50,945 nucleotides of DNA from Clostridium sp. MCC353 (lineage in GTDB: Bacteria; Bacillota; Clostridia; Lachnospirales; Lachnospiraceae), in the NCBI RefSeq assembly GCF_018785315.1, contig NZ_WQPN01000062.1:1-50945 (forward strand), in the 5' to 3' direction. The position numbers and the translations under genes were made by a program. The notes below the pieces were generated by a model. That model had not been told where the DNA came from. It was given only the letters and a program-made list of their open reading frames with translations, and searched no databases. How positions within the stretch are numbered: position 1 is the first letter of the stretch; every line of letters begins with the position of its first letter. Below are positions 27,311-35,654 of the stretch, piece by piece.

Positions 27311-28920
27311 TTCGTACCGTCTCCCTGCCGTCCGAATGCCGATGGAGGAACCCCCATGATCTGGCGGAATGTCATGCTGAAATACTGGCTGCTCTTGTAT
27401 CCAACCATTTCCGCCACTTCCCCCACCCGGTAGTCCCCGCTTTCCAGCAGATTTTTCGCCTGTTCCATCCGGTAAGCCGTCAAATATCTGGAAAATCCCT
27501 GTCCGACCTCCCGTTTAAACAATTTATTCAGGTATTCCGCATTGAATCCCAACTGATCCGCCGCGTCCTGAACTGAGATGTCATTTCCATAATTCTCATG
27601 AATGAACTGAACCGCTTTCCTCACCCGGGAACTGTATACATGACAGCCGAACTCCACAATATGCTGGGAAAATTCCGTAAATGTCTCCCAAACCGCTTCC
27701 GCGCTCAGGCATTCCGCCACATCCTGGCGGAACTGCTGAATCTGTTTCGGGGAACAGAAGTTATTTTTACGATACTGCAGGACGGCTGCGTCCATAAGGG
27801 AACCCAGCTGGGCAAATCCTGCCAGGCTGTAACTGTGGCGGCAGAAACGCTCCATCAGGGTTTCCAGCTTTTCCACGATACCATGTACCGTCATTCCAGC
27901 CATTCCCTGGCGGACCGCTTCCATTTCATCCAGTTTCAGTTCTGTTTCACTGATCCTGGATTTAACCGTTTCGTACTCCGCGATTCTGCCGTATCCCTGA
28001 AAAATGGTATAGGGAACCAGGCCGTCCAAACATTCATAAGCCTGGAAAAGCCGGTCCGGCAGGCTGACTCCATAGGGCATATAAAGGATGGTGGGGCTCC
28101 CTTCCCCGCCGTTTCCAAGGCATTCCTCAAAACGGCAGGCAAGCCCATACATGGTTCTGCGGTATCTGCTCTCAATGCGGTGCCCTTCATCCAGCATAGC
28201 CAGCACCACAATCTGCCTGCCCTTATGCAGTATGGCCAGATATCCCGGCTCTTCCTTTTGGCCTCCCCGGCCGTTAAACGGCAGCTCACTGAGACAATCC
28301 CTGATCCTGTAACATTCCCGGTTAATCCGGGACAGGGCTCCGGTTGATCCGGGAACAGCCAGCCCGGTCTGAGGCACGATGATCATCAGCCCCCAGACAG
28401 AGGCGCCATAACTTTCCAGCATATGTACCAGTTGGTCTTTTACCGCCTCATCCTGGGGCGAAGCTAAAAACTGCTCCAGCTTCTGGCGGCTGCTCATGAC
28501 GGAAATACTCCTGCTGCTGAAAAAACGCCCCCGGACTTTGATGAGTTCCGCCGTCAGAGACGCTTCATTGAGATCATATTTTAATATGTAGTCGGAAACG
28601 CCCAGCCGGATCGCCTCTTTCGCATAATCAAAGTCGGAATACGCGGTTAGAAGCAGCATCTGGACTTGAGGCATACACTCCTTCACCTTGGCCGCAAAAG
28701 CCAGACCGTCCATGCAGGGCATCCGGATATCCGTAATGATAAAATCGGGACGGCAGGAAGACAAATGATCCAACGCCGCCTGCCCGTTTCCAAATACCCC
28801 GGCAATCTCAAACCCAAGACTTCCCCAGTCCACCAATGTCCGTATATCTTCTAAAAGGAGCTGGTCATCATCCACCAGCATCACCTTAATGAAAGGCATA
28901 GATTTTTTATCTTCACTCAT
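27307..28920 (-). CDS. YesN-type AraC family response regulator
   Basis: 537 aa from the ATG after GGAGGAATGGT. The receiver domain starts IKVMLVDDDQLLLEDI, with the phospho-acceptor Asp in DFIITDIRMPCMDG and Lys in DYILKYD. The C-terminal AraC domain (about residues 435-535) has two helix-turn-helix motifs, for example ISVQDAADQLGFNAEYLNKL and VGEVAEMVGYKSSQYFS. It is the partner of the adjacent kinase. The region just upstream of its ribosome binding site is a shortened leader repeat. Confidence 0.93.
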   Translation of the reverse strand: MSEDKKSMPFIKVMLVDDDQLLLEDIRTLVDWGSLGFEIAGVFGNGQAALDHLSSCRPDFIITDIRMPCMDGLAFAAKVKECMPQVQMLLLTAYSDFDYAKEAIRLGVSDYILKYDLNEASLTAELIKVRGRFFSSRSISVMSSRQKLEQFLASPQDEAVKDQLVHMLESYGASVWGLMIIVPQTGLAVPGSTGALSRINRECYRIRDCLSELPFNGRGGQKEEPGYLAILHKGRQIVVLAMLDEGHRIESRYRRTMYGLACRFEECLGNGGEGSPTILYMPYGVSLPDRLFQAYECLDGLVPYTIFQGYGRIAEYETVKSRISETELKLDEMEAVRQGMAGMTVHGIVEKLETLMERFCRHSYSLAGFAQLGSLMDAAVLQYRKNNFCSPKQIQQFRQDVAECLSAEAVWETFTEFSQHIVEFGCHVYSSRVRKAVQFIHENYGNDISVQDAADQLGFNAEYLNKLFKREVGQGFSRYLTAYRMEQAKNLLESGDYRVGEVAEMVGYKSSQYFSMTFRQIMGVPPSAFGRQGDGTK

Positions 28921-28923
28921 ACC

Positions 28924-28961
28924 ATTCCTCCATGCGGGAAAACCACCAGGATTATTTTTCA
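28924..28961 (-). repeat. 5'-leader repeat element, deleted copy
   Basis: ATTCCTCCATGC, which holds the ribosome binding site of the YesN gene, is followed after about 12 bases by CAGGATTATTTTTCAC, the distal end of the element. The whole middle seems deleted. Orientation relative to the gene is the same as in full copies. The remaining sequence to 29052 shows no gene. Confidence 0.6.
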
Positions 28962-29052
28962 CCCACTCCTTTGTTTCATATATATTAACACAGCATTCTG
29001 ATTCTGAAATGCCTAAAACGAAAATTCTTTATACAAATAAAGTTTTATATAA

Positions 29053-29113
29053 ATAAAGTAAAACAGGAAAATGGCGGCCCCGGACTGCACCGCAGCCGAC
29101 GTCACCATCCCTG
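29053..29113 (-). terminator. Possible terminator after sdaAA
   Basis: On the minus strand AACAGGGA pairs with TCCTGTT around a GC-rich inner part, followed by TTACTTTATTT. The inner stem is irregular, so this is tentative. Confidence 0.4.
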
Positions 29114-29126
29114 TTAAATTCCATAT

Positions 29127-30002
29127 TTACGCATTCAAAGAACAGCCGCCCAGCGAGCACCCGGTCGCCGTGGCAGCACAGCCGCCTAAAGCCGTTTCTC
29201 TCAGTTCATAGGGAAGCCCTCTTCCCACCCCCAGCATGGTATCCAGCATCTCGTCAAGAGGGATCAACTGGCCGATCCCGCTGAGGGCTATTTCCGCACA
29301 GGTCAGGGCATTGGCCGTGCCAGCCGCATTCCTGCTCTGACATGGGCATTCCACCAAACCTCCAATGGGATCACAGACCAGTCCAAGCAGGTTCATAATC
29401 GCCGTGGAAGCCGCATTTAAACACTGTTTGGGAGTGCCGCCCATGATTTCCACCGCTGCCGCTGCGGCCATGGCGGAAGCCACGCCCACCTCGGCCTGGC
29501 ATCCTCCCACTGCTCCTGCCACCGTGGCGTTGCGCATGGCCAGATACCCCACCGCCGAAGCCGTAAACAGGCCGCGGATCACCTCTTCATCCGTCAGCCC
29601 GTACTCTTCCTGAAGGGCCAGAAGAAGCCCGGGCACAATTCCCGAAGAACCTGCCGTGGGAGCCGCAACGATCAATCCCATGGAAGTATTCACTTCTAAA
29701 ACGGCCATGGCGTAAGTAATCGCCTTAGCCAGCACATTTCCGCATATGGAAGCCCCGGACAGACGGCGCTTTTCCAGCTTTTCCGCCTCCCCGCCGATCA
29801 GGCCCCCAATGGATCTCACCGGTTCTTTCAAAGGTTTATGGGAGGATTCCCGCATGATATCCAGCGCTTTCCCCATGCGCGCGCAGACTGCCTCCCTGCC
29901 CACTTCCGTCAAATCCGTTTCCCTTTGCATCATGGCTTCCGATATGGATATCCTGTGTTCCCTGCATAGTTCCAAAAGTTCTCTACCTGATTTAAAATCC
30001 AT
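29127..30002 (-). CDS. sdaAA: L-serine ammonia-lyase, iron-sulfur dependent, alpha subunit
   Basis: 291 aa, typical length for the alpha chain of the two-subunit enzyme of Firmicutes. It carries the cysteines for the catalytic [4Fe-4S] cluster, seen in GLVECPCQSRNAAGTA and near the C-terminus in LGGCAATATGCSLGGC. VAAPTAGSSGIVPG is a conserved substrate-region motif. With the beta subunit it deaminates L-serine to pyruvate and ammonia in the cytosol. The ATG follows ATAGGAGGCAGAAACG, 12 bp after sdaAB. Confidence 0.96.
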   Translation of the reverse strand: MDFKSGRELLELCREHRISISEAMMQRETDLTEVGREAVCARMGKALDIMRESSHKPLKEPVRSIGGLIGGEAEKLEKRRLSGASICGNVLAKAITYAMAVLEVNTSMGLIVAAPTAGSSGIVPGLLLALQEEYGLTDEEVIRGLFTASAVGYLAMRNATVAGAVGGCQAEVGVASAMAAAAAVEIMGGTPKQCLNAASTAIMNLLGLVCDPIGGLVECPCQSRNAAGTANALTCAEIALSGIGQLIPLDEMLDTMLGVGRGLPYELRETALGGCAATATGCSLGGCSLNA

Positions 30003-30014
30003 CGTTTCTGCCTC

Positions 30015-30683
30015 CTATATCTGTACCAGCATGGTATCATGGACATTGGGATTTTCCCTGATATGGGCGATCACTTCTAAAGGAAGGCGCTCATCAGATT
30101 CCACAATGCTGTAAGCGGTTGCCCCTTTGTCCTCACGGAACAGCTTCATAAAAGCAATGTTCACATTGCAGTCGCTTAAACATTTGGTGATATGGGCTAC
30201 CACGCCAGGTTTATCCTGATGGATCACGATGACGGCGCTGTATTCTCCCGTGAAGTCCACCTCCACCTGGTTGATTCTGGTAATCCGGACCTTCCCTCCT
30301 CCCAGGGATTCTCCCCGGACGGTCAGCACATCGCCTTTTTCATTTTCCAGACGGATGTCCACGGTATTGGGGTGTACTTCTTTCTCCCGTTCATTGGTGG
30401 TAAATGTATAGCCAAGCCCTATCTCATCCGCAATCGCAAAAGAATTCCTGATCCGGATATCATCGGTTTCAAAGCCCATAATCCCTCCCAGCAGCGCCCG
30501 GTCGGTTCCGTGGCCCTTATAGGTTTTTGCAAATGAACCGTACAGTATGAAATCAGCTTTCTTCACCGGGCCGTTTATCATCTTCTGGGCCAGCAGGGAA
30601 ATAGCCACCGCTCCTGCGGTATGGGAACTGGACGGACCTATCATATTGGGCCCCAGCACATCAAATGCACTTATAAATGCCAT
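30015..30683 (-). CDS. sdaAB: L-serine ammonia-lyase, iron-sulfur dependent, beta subunit
   Basis: 222 aa from the ATG nine bases after GAGG; an ATG five codons earlier lacks a ribosome binding site. It has the segment DVLGPNMIGPSSSHTAGAVA that contacts serine, and a C-terminal ACT domain beginning YSAVIVIHQDKPGVVAHITK, likely an amino-acid sensor. It is the first gene of the sdaAB-sdaAA operon. Its predicted promoter is about 320 nt upstream, leaving an unusually long leader. Confidence 0.95.
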   Translation of the reverse strand: MAFISAFDVLGPNMIGPSSSHTAGAVAISLLAQKMINGPVKKADFILYGSFAKTYKGHGTDRALLGGIMGFETDDIRIRNSFAIADEIGLGYTFTTNEREKEVHPNTVDIRLENEKGDVLTVRGESLGGGKVRITRINQVEVDFTGEYSAVIVIHQDKPGVVAHITKCLSDCNVNIAFMKLFREDKGATAYSIVESDERLPLEVIAHIRENPNVHDTMLVQI

Positions 30684-31001
30684 ATCGTCATGCCTCATTT
30701 CTGTTTTATTCTTTCATCGTGTTCACGGCGGTGCAGTTTATGAACGCGGCAGTTTCTGCTTAATTATAAAAATGTATTTGAGAAATTCATTTTCCCCACC
30801 TGCCTCCGTTCCCAGCAGGCCGAAAGATAAAAAATCGGAATTCCTCACACCTTTTCTTATTCTGCGCTAAAACTCACCTCCTGATACGGCAGATTTCCGG
30901 TTACTGTTCACTCCGTGCTCAGTAACCTGCAAAAATTCATTCCAAATCGCCTTCGGTGATGAGATAATTCTTTGTACCGTATCCACAGTTGACGTTAATG
31001 T
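30684..31001 (-). promoter_or_regulatory. Long structured 5' leader of sdaAB
   Basis: On the minus strand the leader can form an outer TCACC/GGTGA pairing, TGCAG with CTGC, and an apical perfect hairpin GGTTACTG/CAGTAACC (30899-30927). Two later hairpins follow (CCGA/TCGG, CCTGC/GCAGG at 30799-30819), and a T6 run follows the GGAATTCC palindrome. I do not recognise a known riboswitch class. There is no coding region in 30684-31214. Confidence 0.45.
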
Positions 31002-31007
31002 AATTTT

Positions 31008-31036
31008 AATATACCATGGGATTATACATTAATCAA
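31008..31036 (-). promoter_or_regulatory. Sigma-A-like promoter of sdaAB
   Basis: Minus-strand TTGATT (31031-31036) and TATATT (31008-31013) are 17 bp apart. Confidence 0.5.
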
Positions 31037-31132
31037 ATTCATGATTTTCATTAATATGTTTAATTTTTTTAATAGTCTGACTACTTTGAGCAGTAAATAC
31101 TTACATTCAATAATTACCCGGATTTTCATATG

Positions 31133-31188
31133 GGATGGACATCCGATGCTTTTTTTGAATAGGGAGATTCGCCGTCAGAACCGTTACA
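31133..31188. mobile_element. MITE-like element B3 (partial)
   Basis: GGATGGACATCCGATGCT and GCCGTCAGAACCGTTACA match the interior and right end of element B1, but the left half is missing. It ends 27 bp before the LysR gene start. Confidence 0.55.
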
Positions 31189-31214
31189 ATACGAAAGATT
31201 AGGGGGAATTGGAA

Positions 31215-32099
31215 ATGGAGACACGTCAACTCTATACGTTCATTAAAGTCGCCCAGCTTCAAAGCTTTTCCAGGGCCGCAGAAGAACTGGGTTATTCCCA
31301 GTCAGCCGTCACCGTCCAGATCAGACTGCTGGAAAATGAGCTGGAAACCCGCTTGTTTGACCGCGTGGGAAAAAAAATCACCCTGACACATCAGGGTGAC
31401 CTGTTTTATACTTATTCCAATAGTATTTTAAAAGAGATGGCCCAGGCGAAAAAGGCCATACGCGGCCAGGGGCCTTTAAACGGAGTGCTGAGAATCGGGA
31501 CCATTGAATCCCTGTGCTTTTCCAAGTTCCCTCCCATCCTTCACTATTTTTACCAGCACCATCCCAACGTGGCCATACAGATTCTGACCGGACCGCCGGA
31601 AGAGCTGATCGACATGATGGAACACAATAAGGTGGATATCATCTACCTTCTGGACCGCCCACTCTACCACATCAACTGGATCAAGGCCCTGGAAAAAGAA
31701 GATGAGGTGGTTTTTGCCGCCTCTCCCCGCTCAGTCTTTGCCGGGAGAAAGGGACTGGCCCTGGATGACATTCTGGGCGAAAAATTCGTGCTGACAGAAA
31801 AAGATGCCAACTACAGAAAAGAGCTGGACATCCTTTTGGCTTCCAAAGGCTGTTCCATCAAACCCTTTCTGGAAATCAGCAACACGGAATTCATTATTAA
31901 TCTTGTAAAAAATAATATGGGCCTGTCGTTCCTCCCTCATTTCTCCATTCAGGAAAGCGTGGAGCAGGGGCTTTTGACCGTTCTGGATATCACGGATTTG
32001 AGAATCTCCATGTGGCGCCAGATTATATACCACAAGGACAAATGGGTGACAGGAGAAATGACCGAATTCATACGGCTTGCTCAGTCTGACTTTCTGTAG
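31215..32099 (+). CDS. LysR family transcriptional regulator
   Basis: 294 aa. The N-terminal winged helix-turn-helix is clear (LYTFIKVAQLQSFSRAAEEL, then GYSQSAVTVQIRLLENEL). The remainder is a periplasmic-binding-protein-like effector domain of normal length. The ATG is preceded by AGGGGG with 8-base spacing; a TTG two codons earlier is the alternative. It is divergent from sdaAB, so it may regulate serine deamination, but the intergenic region is large. Its 3' end overlaps the convergent receiver gene by 32 bp. Confidence 0.92.
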   Translation: METRQLYTFIKVAQLQSFSRAAEELGYSQSAVTVQIRLLENELETRLFDRVGKKITLTHQGDLFYTYSNSILKEMAQAKKAIRGQGPLNGVLRIGTIESLCFSKFPPILHYFYQHHPNVAIQILTGPPEELIDMMEHNKVDIIYLLDRPLYHINWIKALEKEDEVVFAASPRSVFAGRKGLALDDILGEKFVLTEKDANYRKELDILLASKGCSIKPFLEISNTEFIINLVKNNMGLSFLPHFSIQESVEQGLLTVLDITDLRISMWRQIIYHKDKWVTGEMTEFIRLAQSDFL

Positions 32100-32454
32100 C
32101 CCTGTATTTATTAACCATCTGCACGATCTGGGCCTTTGTATACGGTTTTATGATAAATCCAAAGGCCTGGATCTGCCACGCCTCCAGGGAAAATCCGGGT
32201 ATGCCGGACAAAAGCACCACTTCCGGCGGATCCGGAAGCTGGTAAATGGACTTGGCAAGGCTGATTCCGCTGATATCAGGCATCACCACATCGGAAAAGA
32301 CCATATCCACTTCATGTTCTTTCACATACTGCATGGCGGCAATTGCTTCGTCAAAACTGCCGCACACCTCCACCCCATCCAGTTCATTTAAAATTTTAGT
32401 CAGTTTTTCTTTCAGTTCGATGGAGTTGTCCACCACAACCGCTCTTATGTTCAT
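32068..32454 (-). CDS. Stand-alone response regulator receiver protein
   Basis: 128 aa from the ATG after GGGGGA. It is only a CheY-like receiver: an N-terminal IRAVVVDNSIELKEKL with a single acidic residue where two are common, the phospho-acceptor Asp in VDMVFSDVVMPD, and Lys in FIIKPYTKAQIV. There is no output domain, and no kinase gene is adjacent. It may pass phosphate or bind a partner protein. The longer open frame upstream covers a palindrome and is not considered coding. Confidence 0.82.
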   Translation of the reverse strand: MNIRAVVVDNSIELKEKLTKILNELDGVEVCGSFDEAIAAMQYVKEHEVDMVFSDVVMPDISGISLAKSIYQLPDPPEVVLLSGIPGFSLEAWQIQAFGFIIKPYTKAQIVQMVNKYRATESQTEQAV

Positions 32455-32493
32455 ATGTCCCCCCTGATTCAAGTGTTCTCTAGAGTGTGCCTG

Positions 32494-32632
32494 AAAATTG
32501 CTTTCCGCCAGACGTGCGTCACACTTTGTAGGATATTTGGCGCAAATGAACGCGGCGCAGCGGGCTGCGTTAAGTGAATTTGAGCCAAATATACCGCGAA
32601 GTGAGGCGTGCAGATGACGGGAATGAATTTTA
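32494..32632. repeat. Large imperfect palindrome
   Basis: The left half (from AAAATTGCTTTCCGCC to GGATATTTGGCGCAAAT) pairs with the right half (ATTTGAGCCAAATATACC to GACGGGAATGAATTTT) along about 60 bp, around the centre GCAGCGGGCTGC. It is not coding and sits directly upstream of the receiver gene. Only one copy is in the window. Confidence 0.65.
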
Positions 32633-32763
32633 AGACCCACTCTGGTATGTTATGTCATAACATTTATTATGGTTCCGGTTTTAGGGTTTTGTCAAGGGCT
32701 ATTCCTAAATTAGTGGGAATACTGCGCAGGAAAGCGGCGGCGGCGGATTTTTTTGTATTTTCA

Positions 32764-32967
32764 TTATTTAGGAGAAAGACGGTCATATTGCAATTCTATT
32801 TGTCCTGTAATCAGATTGCGTTTCTCTTTTTTCAAGAGCACATACTGCATCTGTCCTCTTGTATAATCAATTCTATCCATGGGGAAAAAGCTTCGGCAAA
32901 AAAAGACCTCCTGATCTGACTTATCGAGAAAAAGAAATGAAATATCCAGAATTGTTCCATCCCCCAT
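32764..32967 (-). pseudogene. Possible gene remnant, unknown family
   Basis: A 67-codon open frame whose residues (for example TGQIELQYDRLSPK at the C-terminus) have protein-like composition. The frame stays open upstream into the hairpin at 33001-33018, but no start codon with a ribosome binding site is seen. I do not recognise the family. It may be the tail of a deleted gene or chance. The rest of 32633-33254 has no gene apart from the possible transcript noted at 33001-33170. Confidence 0.25.
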
Positions 32968-32996
32968 TTTAAGTAGAAATTCACTTTCAATAGCGG

Positions 32997-33018
32997 AAAA
33001 CTCTGCTTTACAGCAGAG
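32997..33018 (-). terminator. Rho-independent terminator on the minus strand
   Basis: CTCTGCT, tetraloop GTAA, AGCAGAG, then TTTT on the minus strand. It would end a transcript coming from the GNAT gene or from a start within 33150-33180. Confidence 0.55.
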
Positions 33019-33254
33019 CTTCTGTGATCATTTTCTTTCGACTTTACAGTCTGCGCCGGTTTGAGGTCTCACTGCACACCCCCTCTCGCAAGCTCCATAA
33101 GCCAATGCTGCCGGCACACTCTCTTATTTCAGCGCTTTAACAGACATACGCCGTTGCCTGTCTTATATAATTATAATAAGCAAAACCAGAAAGTATGTTA
33201 ATACATCACTCTTTTTTAGAAAGTATAAAGTATGCCTAAATCCAACCGCAATTT

Positions 33255-33692
33255 CTATCTAAAATACTTTTTAAAATTGATCTGCTGTTTCCCACCATCA
33301 TATCCCAGCCTGCGGTAAAATTCATGAGCGCCGGTTCTTGTGGCTCCTGATACCAGGCGGATTCCTTCTGCTCCGTTTTCCCTGGCCCAAGTTTCTGCCG
33401 CCTCCATCAGCATCCGTCCTGCGCCCATTTTCCTGCAGGCGGAGGAAACAGCGATGCCCATAATGTTTTTCATGTGAGGGGCGTACAAAAGGTCATAGTC
33501 GTTGACGTGAATGTAGCCGATGACTTCGCCCTGATATACGGCTGCGAAAACTTTGTCCTGACTGCTGGTTAATATACGCGCCAGTTTGGATTGAGTTTTA
33601 TCAAGCGGATAGTCGTAGCCCATTTCGCGGCAGTTTAATTCATGGATTGCGGCTGCATCTTCTATGCGGCATTCTCTGATTTCAATATTCAT
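33255..33692 (-). CDS. GNAT family N-acetyltransferase
   Basis: 145 aa. The acetyl-CoA-binding loop is GIAVSSACRKMGAGRMLMEAA (a variant of the R/Q-x-x-G-x-G/A motif), and the C-terminal TRTGAHEFYRRLGYDG is the usual end of the fold. It transfers acetyl from acetyl-CoA to an amine; the acceptor is unknown. The ATG follows GGAGGATTCCC, which is the end of leader-repeat copy 3. It is transcribed alone. Confidence 0.92.
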   Translation of the reverse strand: MNIEIRECRIEDAAAIHELNCREMGYDYPLDKTQSKLARILTSSQDKVFAAVYQGEVIGYIHVNDYDLLYAPHMKNIMGIAVSSACRKMGAGRMLMEAAETWARENGAEGIRLVSGATRTGAHEFYRRLGYDGGKQQINFKKYFR

Positions 33693-33695
33693 GGG

Positions 33696-33858
33696 AATCC
33701 TCCTTGACGGAGCGTTTTTTGCGCAAATTATACATTACGCATAAAATACGTTACGCATAAAATGCATTACGCATAGTTTGCGTTACGCAGACACGAACTG
33801 AGAATTTCAACTTCTCAGATGCGCTTCAAATTCGTGGCTCCGGCACAAATTCGTGTGT
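33696..33858 (-). repeat. 5'-leader repeat element, copy 3 (diverged)
   Basis: It shares the GGAGG-bearing end, a tandem zone (ACGCATAAAATGCATT-type units, about four) and the CTGAGAA/TTCTCAG and CAAATTCGTG/CACGAATTTG-like hairpins, but lacks the distal GTGTGAAAAATAA hairpin. The loop at 33837-33843 matches the anti-loop next to the Shine-Dalgarno at 6 of 7 positions. From 33859 to 34024 I see nothing recognisable. Confidence 0.75.
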
Positions 33859-34024
33859 AAACACCATTGCTTACAACATATTATACTGTATTTGAGGACA
33901 TGGGGCCACATAATTTTGAGACAAAAACAAAGACGGAAAATAAGGGGCCGGGCCGCCAAAACAGAGGAATAGAACGCTCCATTTTGACAGACCGGCCGCC
34001 CGCTCTCAGCTTCATCTACTATAT

Positions 34025-34369
34025 CTACATATCTTTTGTCACAACCCAGCAGCTTTTCGTGCCGCATATGTTTTCAGCCACCACATCCCCGATCTTAACG
34101 GGTGATTCCAGCCGGATATCTTTTAACAGCTCCATGGCCTTTTCTATCTCTTTTTTAGGGATCGCGCTGTCGGTTTTTACCGGGCAGCAAGGGTGTATGG
34201 CTCCCTCGATCCTGACAATGCTGGTTAATACCCTGGTTGGATTTTGAAGTTCCTTTTTGCCGTACTCTTCGCCCCTCTGGCAGCCGTAGCCGCTCACCTG
34301 ATATCCGTTTTCTTCATCCACGGTTAAATGACAGCCTTTTGGGCAGACAATGCATATTAATTCAGTCAT
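34025..34369 (-). CDS. DUF1667 domain protein
   Basis: 114 aa from the ATG after GGAGGAAATT. Cysteines cluster as CIVCPKGCHL, GYGCQRGE, HPCCPVKT and NICGTKSC, consistent with metal or iron-sulfur binding. DUF1667 proteins are regularly encoded right after GlpA-like and GlpB-like flavoproteins and are assumed to be the electron-transfer part of such complexes; this is inference from gene order. Here it is the last gene of the transporter-oxidoreductase operon, 21 bp after the GlpB-like gene. Confidence 0.88.
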   Translation of the reverse strand: MTELICIVCPKGCHLTVDEENGYQVSGYGCQRGEEYGKKELQNPTRVLTSIVRIEGAIHPCCPVKTDSAIPKKEIEKAMELLKDIRLESPVKIGDVVAENICGTKSCWVVTKDM

Positions 34370-34390
34370 AATTTCCTCCATTCCACCAAA

Positions 34391-35653
34391 TTACTGCTGA
34401 GTGACGGATATAGTCAGCCTGATTCCGGTCATTTTCTTCAAAAATGCCGTCGGAACGGCGATCTTTTCCATTTCCCCCGGCGCAAGATGTTCCCGCTTAA
34501 AAGAGCAGATTACATGTTCACCGTCTGTCACTTCAATCAAACTGTTTTGGTAAATGTTATCGACACGGAAGAATAACTCCGCCGCTTTTTCCGTCTGATC
34601 CGGCCGGACTTTCTGGGGAACCGTATAGTTGACATGGCTGCCCGGGACCACCTGAATCACAGCGCTGTCCCCTTCCGTCTGTCCGGCTGCGTACCTGGCC
34701 GCGGCTTTTCCTGCCTTTTGGCCTTCTATGGTGACGAAATCCACCAGGTCATGGACATGAACCACGTTGCCGCAGCCGAAAATTCCGGACGTTTCCGTTT
34801 CCATGTTCTCATAGACAAACGCCCCGTTGGTATGGGGATCCAAAGGAATGCCCGCCGCTTTGGTCAGCTCATTTTCCGGTATCAGGCCCACGCTCAGCAA
34901 AACCGTATCGCAGTCGAATTCGACTTCCGTTCCCGGCACCGGCTTTTTATCCTCTCCCACTTCAGAGATGACCACCTTTTCCACCCGGTGTTTCCCTACG
35001 ATGTTGGTGATGGTGTGGGAGAGATAGAGCGGAATTTTGTAATCGTCCAGACATTGGACAATATTCCGGTTCAGGCCGTTGGAATAAGGGCAGAGTTCCA
35101 CACAGGCCAGGACTTCCGCCCCTTCCAGGGTCAGGCGGCGGGCCATAATCAGGCCGATGTCACCGCTTCCCAATATGATGACCCGTTTTCCGATCATCCA
35201 GCCTTCCACATTGATGTACCGCTGGGCAGTGCCCGCTGTCAGCACGCCGGCAGGCCGGTCACCGGGAATCGCAATGGCTCCCCTGGTACGCTCCCTGCAT
35301 CCCATGGCTAATACCACAGCCCCGGCTTTCACCTCCATCAGGCCGTCGGCGGTGTTGACCGCATAGACCGTCTTATCCGGATTCACCGCCAGCACCATGG
35401 TGTCCAGCTTCACATCGATTCCAAGGGCTTTAGCCTGCTTTATAAACCGGGACGCATATTCCGGCCCTGTCAGTTCCTCTTTAAAATAATGGAGCCCAAA
35501 ACCATTATGGATACACTGGTTTAAAATTCCTCCCATCTCTTTATCACGTTCCAGAATCAAAACCTTTTCGGCTCCCGCTTCTTTGGCGCTGCAGGCCGCC
35601 GCCAGCCCGGCAGGGCCGCCGCCAATCACGGCAATATCATATTCCAGCCTCAT
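34391..35653 (-). CDS. FAD/NAD(P)-dependent oxidoreductase, GlpB/HcnB-like
   Basis: 420 aa from the ATG preceded by GGAGGCGTAAA. The FAD-binding motif is YDIAVIGGGPAGLAAACSA, and a second dinucleotide fold has VIILGSGDIGLIMARRL (NAD(P)H). A pyridine-nucleotide-disulfide-type flavoprotein with a C-terminal extension. It begins one base after the stop of the GlpA-like gene, so the two subunits are expected to be co-translated. The likely job is passing electrons from the substrate-oxidising partner; the acceptor is unknown. Confidence 0.88.
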   Translation of the reverse strand: MRLEYDIAVIGGGPAGLAAACSAKEAGAEKVLILERDKEMGGILNQCIHNGFGLHYFKEELTGPEYASRFIKQAKALGIDVKLDTMVLAVNPDKTVYAVNTADGLMEVKAGAVVLAMGCRERTRGAIAIPGDRPAGVLTAGTAQRYINVEGWMIGKRVIILGSGDIGLIMARRLTLEGAEVLACVELCPYSNGLNRNIVQCLDDYKIPLYLSHTITNIVGKHRVEKVVISEVGEDKKPVPGTEVEFDCDTVLLSVGLIPENELTKAAGIPLDPHTNGAFVYENMETETSGIFGCGNVVHVHDLVDFVTIEGQKAGKAAARYAAGQTEGDSAVIQVVPGSHVNYTVPQKVRPDQTEKAAELFFRVDNIYQNSLIEVTDGEHVICSFKREHLAPGEMEKIAVPTAFLKKMTGIRLTISVTQQ

Positions 35654-35654
35654 T

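Noticed and set aside
26543-27433. 296-codon plus-strand open frame
   Set aside because: Antisense shadow of the YesM/YesN genes.
30899-30960. Glycine riboswitch in the sdaAB leader
   Set aside because: CACCGAAGGCG recalls the glycine aptamer core, but the rest of the conserved segments could not be found.
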